From NCBI GenBank assembly GCA_019454865.1, contig JACFNJ010000065.1, positions 339 through 11,454 on the forward strand: a stretch of DNA of 11,116 nt, in the 5' to 3' direction. Positions 8,005-11,116 of this stretch are shown piece after piece. Within the stretch, counting starts at the first letter, position 1. Each line of letters starts with the position of its first letter. The position numbers were made by a program, and so were the translations under genes. Below the pieces are notes generated by a model that worked only from the letters and a program-made list of their open reading frames with translations, was not told the DNA's origin and ran no database searches. Source of the stretch: Bacteroidia bacterium (GTDB lineage Bacteria > Bacteroidota > Bacteroidia > UKL13-3).

Positions 8005-8377
8005 GGAACTAAGTGTAAATTTAGAATTACTAAAAGATGATTTAGCATTTTATAATGAAATGCTTATAGAAGTTTCAACGGATATTTTATCCGAAGGATT
8101 TAGCAAATACCCAATATTTATTGCACACCAAGAAGAAATTAAGATTGGCGAAAAAATAATTGATGCAGAGGAGTTACAACGCTCATTTCATATTAGTGCA
8201 ACAGTGGTAGAAGAATTAATTGAAAAGAATATTGTAACTGCCGAAAATGAAGACAGATTTAAACAAGCTTTTAAAGACCCTAAAAATTTTGCATGTATTT
8301 TATTAGTTACCGATAAAGGAGCCAATTTTGTTTTTGTTCCTTTTAAACAAAAAGCAAAAAAAGATGGAGCAGAATAA
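7997..8377 (+). CDS. Small conserved Bacteroidota protein of unknown function
   Basis: This acidic, soluble protein has 126 residues, no signal peptide and no membrane segment. It begins within the last codons of rlmD (8-bp overlap) and its end overlaps the glycosyltransferase start by 14 bp, so it is translated as part of that operon. 'GFSKYPIFIAHQEEIKIGEKIID' (about residues 34-56) and a C-terminal beta-rich 'NFACILLVTDKGANFVFVPF' look like conserved blocks; I have the impression of similar small proteins in other Bacteroidota, but no named domain comes to mind. Real coding is supported by the overlaps, normal composition and a start in the expected place. A role in translation or in the cell envelope would be guessing from its neighbours. 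Confidence 0.8.
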   Translation: MDKELSVNLELLKDDLAFYNEMLIEVSTDILSEGFSKYPIFIAHQEEIKIGEKIIDAEELQRSFHISATVVEELIEKNIVTAENEDRFKQAFKDPKNFACILLVTDKGANFVFVPFKQKAKKDGAE

Positions 8378-9410
8378 ACCATTAGTGGCAGTTGTAATTA
8401 TCCATTGGAATAGGAAACAATTGTTAGAAAAATTTTTGCCTGCACTTACAAAAAGTACTTACCCAAATCTTAAAATAATACTTGCTGATAATAACTCTAA
8501 AGACCGCTCAACAGAATGGGTAAAACAAAATTTTCCGCATATTCAAATAATTAAAAACAATGAAAACTATGGATATGCAGGTGGCTACAATCGTGCATTA
8601 CTTTACGTGCAAGCCGACTATTATGTACTACTTAACAATGATGTAGAAGTAACCCCGGATTGGATAGAACCCATTATTGATGTAGTGGAAAATGACAAAT
8701 CAATTGCTGCTGCGCAACCGAAAATAATTGACTATAACAACCAAACTTTATTTGAGTATGCAGGTGCTGCTGGAGGTTATATGGATTATTTGGGCTATGC
8801 ATTTTGTAGAGGAAGAATTTTTGAAAAAATTGAAACAGACACTAACCAATACAACTCTATCCAAAAAGTATTTTGGGTTTCCGGAGCATGTATGTTTATC
8901 CGCTCAGAAGTATTTAGAAGTTTAGATGGATTTGATGAGTACTTTTTTGCACACATGGAAGAAATAGATTTATGTTGGCGTATGCAGCTTAAAGGATATA
9001 ATGCAGTTGTTGTTCCTCAATCAAAAGTATATCATGTAGGCGGTGGTACATTAAGCAAACAAAGCCCGTATAAAACTTATTTAAATTTTAGAAACAGCTT
9101 AATTATGCTAACCAAAAATTTACCGATAAGTACACTAATTTGGCTTATACCCGTTCGTTCAACATTGGATTTAATCAGCTCAATATATTTTCTAATTAAT
9201 GGATTTCCGAGATATAGCGCATCCATACATAAAGCACATGCACAATATTTTTTCAAATTCAGCAAATGGTGGAAATTGCGCGAACAAAACAACTCAGTTA
9301 AACCAATTAAAAAACTATCATCCGTTTATAAACGAAGTATTGTATTTGAACATTTCATAAAACGTAATAGTATATTTAGCAAGCTGAATAAAAAACATTT
9401 TAATTTATAG
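8364..9410 (+). CDS. Family 2 glycosyltransferase (WbbL/rhamnosyltransferase-like)
   Basis: The ATG at 8364 (MEQNKPLVAVVIIHWNR, 348 residues) is the start that fits the GT2 fold; longer in-frame TTG starts lie deep in the preceding gene. The GT-A core is clear. 'VAVVIIHWNR' is the first strand, 'LADNNSKDRSTEW' the nucleotide-binding turn with Asp42, and 'NNDVEVTPDW' (91-100) the metal/nucleotide-sugar binding motif, with Asp93 and Glu95 in the DxD position. 'WVSGACMFIR' precedes 'FFAHMEEIDLCWRMQLKGY' (about 194-212) with the likely catalytic base, and 'VYHVGGGT' (222-229) closes the site. This layout is that of inverting transferases such as the rhamnosyltransferase WbbL, which build surface polysaccharides at the cytoplasmic membrane. 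Sugar donor and acceptor are unknown. A hydrophobic stretch at about 255-280 may contact the membrane. No polysaccharide cluster surrounds it. Confidence 0.92.
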   Translation: MEQNKPLVAVVIIHWNRKQLLEKFLPALTKSTYPNLKIILADNNSKDRSTEWVKQNFPHIQIIKNNENYGYAGGYNRALLYVQADYYVLLNNDVEVTPDWIEPIIDVVENDKSIAAAQPKIIDYNNQTLFEYAGAAGGYMDYLGYAFCRGRIFEKIETDTNQYNSIQKVFWVSGACMFIRSEVFRSLDGFDEYFFAHMEEIDLCWRMQLKGYNAVVVPQSKVYHVGGGTLSKQSPYKTYLNFRNSLIMLTKNLPISTLIWLIPVRSTLDLISSIYFLINGFPRYSASIHKAHAQYFFKFSKWWKLREQNNSVKPIKKLSSVYKRSIVFEHFIKRNSIFSKLNKKHFNL

Positions 9411-9415
9411 GAAAA

Positions 9416-9742
9416 TCATTTCAATTTGTCATTCGAGAGGTGCCGAGTAGCATCACGTATTGATTTTTTTTCCAAGTTTTTTTGCAAAGCATCGGTTAGG
9501 TTTATTCCGGTTTGATTTGCCAAACAAATTAAAACAAACAGCACATCAGCCATTTCATCAGCAAGGTTTACTTCCTCATCCGATTTTTTAAAACTCTGCT
9601 CACCATATTTACGTGCCATTATTCTTGCCACTTCACCCACTTCTTCCATTAATATTGCGGTATTGGTTAATTCGTTAAAATACCTAACTCCGGTGGTCTT
9701 AATCCATTTATCAATACTTTTTTGAGCATCTTCTATAGTCAT
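9416..9742 (-). CDS. MazG-like nucleotide pyrophosphohydrolase
   Basis: This 108-residue, all-alpha protein is the length of single-domain MazG-type enzymes. The magnesium site is visible as two paired motifs: 'MEEVGEVAR' with Glu34-x-x-Glu37, and 'LADEMADVLF' with Glu63-x-x-Asp66. Such enzymes split nucleoside triphosphates, often damaged or non-canonical ones, to the monophosphate and pyrophosphate in the cytoplasm. It is convergent with the glycosyltransferase, with only 5 bp between the stop codons and no visible hairpin, so read-through in both directions is likely. CAAACTTA at 9807-9814 is TAAGTTTG on the minus strand, a possible -7 element about 60 bp before the ATG, but no good -33 partner is seen. 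It is the last intact housekeeping gene before the accessory segment. Confidence 0.9.
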   Translation of the reverse strand: MTIEDAQKSIDKWIKTTGVRYFNELTNTAILMEEVGEVARIMARKYGEQSFKKSDEEVNLADEMADVLFVLICLANQTGINLTDALQKNLEKKSIRDATRHLSNDKLK

Positions 9743-10148
9743 GTGTCTATTCTATTATTATTTGTGTACGAAAAACTAATCACTTGCAAGTTAATATTTT
9801 TTTACACAAACTTATTTATACTGATTTTCTGCATATTGCATAATATAATAACACCAAAACAAAACTTGGCATAGTATTTATAATAATACAGTTGTGTGTA
9901 AAAGCACTACTTTTTTCATTGATATAAAATCTATTAAACCGACTTTAGAATTTCTATAGTCGGTTTAATTTTTTATGCTTTTATTATTCAGTTAAATAAT
10001 TGAATAAATTAGTTTCATCGCCTCGTCTATATACTTACAATTGAAAACTCAGCGTATGTTAATTTAATTTTTCGGGTTAATGGACAAAAATGGGTCAAAA
10101 AACCTTTGGAAATGTTGCTATGATTAGCTTTGAGGTAAATGAAAGGTT
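9743..10148. other. Gene-free stretch of about 400 bp between mazG-like gene and transposase remnant
   Basis: I see no convincing coding frame on either strand. The stretch is very AT-rich with scattered stops. It holds a possible -7 element for the mazG-like gene (9807-9814), the strong stem-loop at 9933-9974, a second, AT-only inverted repeat (TTATTCA at 9984-9990, TGAATAA at 10001-10007), and from about 10074 a sequence that may be the left end of an insertion sequence. The change from tightly packed genes to empty sequence marks the boundary of the accessory segment. Confidence 0.6.
9933..9974 (+). terminator. Strong stem-loop with T tract (rho-independent terminator)
   Basis: ATTAAACCGACT (9933-9944) pairs perfectly with AGTCGGTTTAAT (9958-9969). 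After a single T-T mismatch the stem continues TAGA/TCTA around a 3-nt loop (9950-9952). Six T (9969-9974) follow, the layout of an intrinsic terminator for the plus strand. No plus-strand gene ends nearby: the glycosyltransferase stops 520 bp upstream with the mazG-like gene antisense between them. The minus-strand side has only a broken T run, so bidirectional use is possible but weaker. Confidence 0.75.
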
Positions 10149-10340
10149 ATGAATAAAAAAAGTGCTTTTTTTGCAACAGCAAAATTGTACGCAAAAAGGG
10201 ATTTTTTAATGGCAAACAACGCTACAAATGTTTTTCTTGCGGTCGAAGTTTTGTTGGAGGCGTACGTTTAAATGCTCAATTGCTTATAGAAGAATATCTC
10301 AGGGTCAAACAAACTTACCAACAACTGGCATTAAAAATAG
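10074..10340 (+). mobile_element. Left part of a truncated insertion sequence
   Basis: The transposase remnant beginning at 10149 is preceded by about 75 bp of untranslated sequence that starts GGGTTAATGGACAAAAATGG and contains short repeats of the GGGT and GGACAAAAA kind, as the end of an IS might. The left edge at 10074 is a guess: I found no matching right inverted repeat in the remaining window and no target duplication. The right side ends within the LanC-like remnant near 10320-10345. Confidence 0.4.
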
Positions 10341-10366
10341 CTGCTGCATTGCCTAAATCACCATGA
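10149..10366 (+). pseudogene. Zinc-ribbon transposase, N-terminal fragment with frameshift
   Basis: In the frame open from 10157 to the stop at 10364-10366 the sequence reads KKCFFCNSKIVRKKGFF, then NGKQRYKCFSCGRSF. This is a CxxC-x18-CxxC zinc ribbon of the type found at the N-terminus of several IS transposases, for example the Zn-binding variant of the IS256 group. 'EEYLRVKQTYQQLALK' follows, resembling the helix-turn-helix that comes next in such proteins. The only ATG (10149, Met-Asn-Lys-Lys) is in another frame; one missing A in the A7 run at 10155-10161 would join it to the zinc ribbon exactly. The DDE catalytic domain is absent. After about residue 63 the frame runs antisense through LanC-like sequence and ends by chance. 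The exact IS family is uncertain; that it is a broken transposase is fairly sure. Confidence 0.7.
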
Positions 10367-11116
10367 CACCAGGCTAATCTAGTATTTTGGTGTGTTTGAT
10401 CCTTAGATATTTCTGACGGAAATTGATTTAGGCGGTCTGTTTCTTTATAATGAAAAATATTTCTTATAATTCGATCGCAAGTTTCATAATTTGTCGTTAT
10501 TTCTAATTCTTTATCCATTTTTTGTTTCAAAGTAAAAAAAGTTAAAATACTCGCAGAACCGTGTGCTAGTCCTAAATATTGAGTTTCACTTTTTAATGGT
10601 TATGTAAACTATATGTTTGCCAACTTAGCGTATTATTTATGTCTGTTTCTGCTTTTGATAAAAGTAGTTTTGCTACTATTTTAGTAGCTTTATCAAACTT
10701 TTCATTAATCAAATACATAGAATATCCAATACCTCCCATAAATAAGTCATAATTCCCATATTTGATCATATGAATAGAACTTTGAAAACAATACTTTTTA
10801 AAATTTTCTTTTGTTGACTCATCAATTTCGATAACACCTATGTTATTTTCAAGATAACTTAGCAGCCAAATCAGGCCCGAAAATCCACTATGGAAATTTC
10901 CTTCGTAAAGTTTACTTGGTAGTTTTTCATTAAGATAATCAAACGAACTTTTTGATAGTTTTTTTATAAGATTATCAATCGCCAAATTTGGTTTAACTTT
11001 ATTGAAAATAACCAAAAAAAGCAATTGAGATTGACAGTTATCTAGGAGTCCAGAGCTTCCTTCTATTTCTGTTTGCTCAACTATTGATTCACAAATGCTA
11101 TCGAGTGTGTGTCTTG
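10315..11116 (-). pseudogene. LanC-like lanthionine cyclase, frameshifted and 3'-truncated (5' end outside window)
   Basis: Two minus-strand frames make one LanC-like protein. The first is open from the window edge to a TAA at 10593-10595 and contains 'GNFHSGFSGLIWLL' and 'YDLFMGGIGYSMYL'; its Asp (codon 10746-10748) fits the catalytic Asp141 of NisC. The second, shifted by one base, continues at about 10592 with 'YLGLAHGSASILTFF' (the LAHG motif, His at 10561-10563, as His212 of NisC) and ends with 'TRLAWCHGDLGNAAAIF'. There the Cys (10366-10368) corresponds to NisC zinc ligand Cys284 and the Arg four residues earlier to Arg280. Restoring one base in the short T run at the end of the first frame joins them. 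The last roughly 100 residues, with the Cys-His zinc ligands of the CHG motif, are missing, and the sequence turns into transposase DNA. LanC enzymes close lanthionine rings in class I lanthipeptides. The remnant is probably inactive. Confidence 0.75.

Noticed and set aside
9984..10007. TTATTCA/TGAATAA inverted repeat as a second terminator or element end
   Set aside because: The arms are short and A/T only, no T tract follows, and no partner copy occurs elsewhere.
10149..10271. Plus-strand frame from the ATG at 10149 continuing in its own register
   Set aside because: Its translation has no motif, while the neighbouring register gives a perfect zinc ribbon; it is the wrong frame after a base loss.
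1..11116. CRISPR array, rRNA gene, riboswitch, intact defence or toxin-antitoxin system
   Set aside because: I looked for regularly spaced repeats, rRNA-like sequence, conserved leader structures and paired small genes and found none that hold up.

Overview
The window reads as chromosomal DNA of a low-GC member of the Bacteroidota. The evidence is the TonB-dependent receptor followed by a DUF4249-type lipoprotein, the near absence of Shine-Dalgarno sequences, a TTG-N19-TAAATTG promoter-like pair in front of the tRNA, and several protein families typical of that phylum. The order is not fixed by the sequence; a Chitinophagales or Sphingobacteriales-like organism is only a guess.

Layout. (1) 1-1957, plus strand: the C-terminal barrel of a TonB-dependent receptor, cut by the window edge, and a DUF4249 lipoprotein 6 bp behind it; together they look like an outer-membrane uptake pair. 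(2) 2046-2132: a class II tRNA-Ser(GGA) with its own likely promoter. (3) 5328 down to 2182, minus strand: lhgO (L-2-hydroxyglutarate oxidase), a hotdog acyl-CoA thioesterase, a YihY/BrkB membrane protein and a secreted TlpA-like thioredoxin. The first three are separated by only 2 and 10 bp and are probably one transcript. (4) 5449-9410, plus strand: murB, then after a 120-bp gap with two dyads, rlmD, a small conserved protein and a family 2 glycosyltransferase with overlapping ends (8 and 14 bp). (5) 9416-9742, minus strand: a MazG-like nucleotide pyrophosphohydrolase, convergent with the glycosyltransferase.

From 9743 the character changes. About 400 bp without a gene holds one strong stem-loop with a T tract (9933-9974). 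Next comes the 5' part of a zinc-ribbon transposase (10149 to about 10340) with a frameshift. It is welded tail-to-tail to the 3' end of a broken LanC-like lanthionine cyclase gene on the minus strand, which runs off the right edge. The LanC remnant still shows the catalytic Asp region, the LAHG motif and the first zinc-ligand motif (WCHG). It carries a frameshift and stop at 10593-10595 and ends before the second zinc motif (CHG).

The left 9.7 kb is therefore mostly housekeeping: cell wall precursor synthesis, rRNA modification, metabolite repair, nucleotide clean-up and nutrient uptake. The right 1.1 kb is an accessory, decaying edge of what may be a lanthipeptide locus lying mostly outside the window. 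No intact novel system is visible inside the window.
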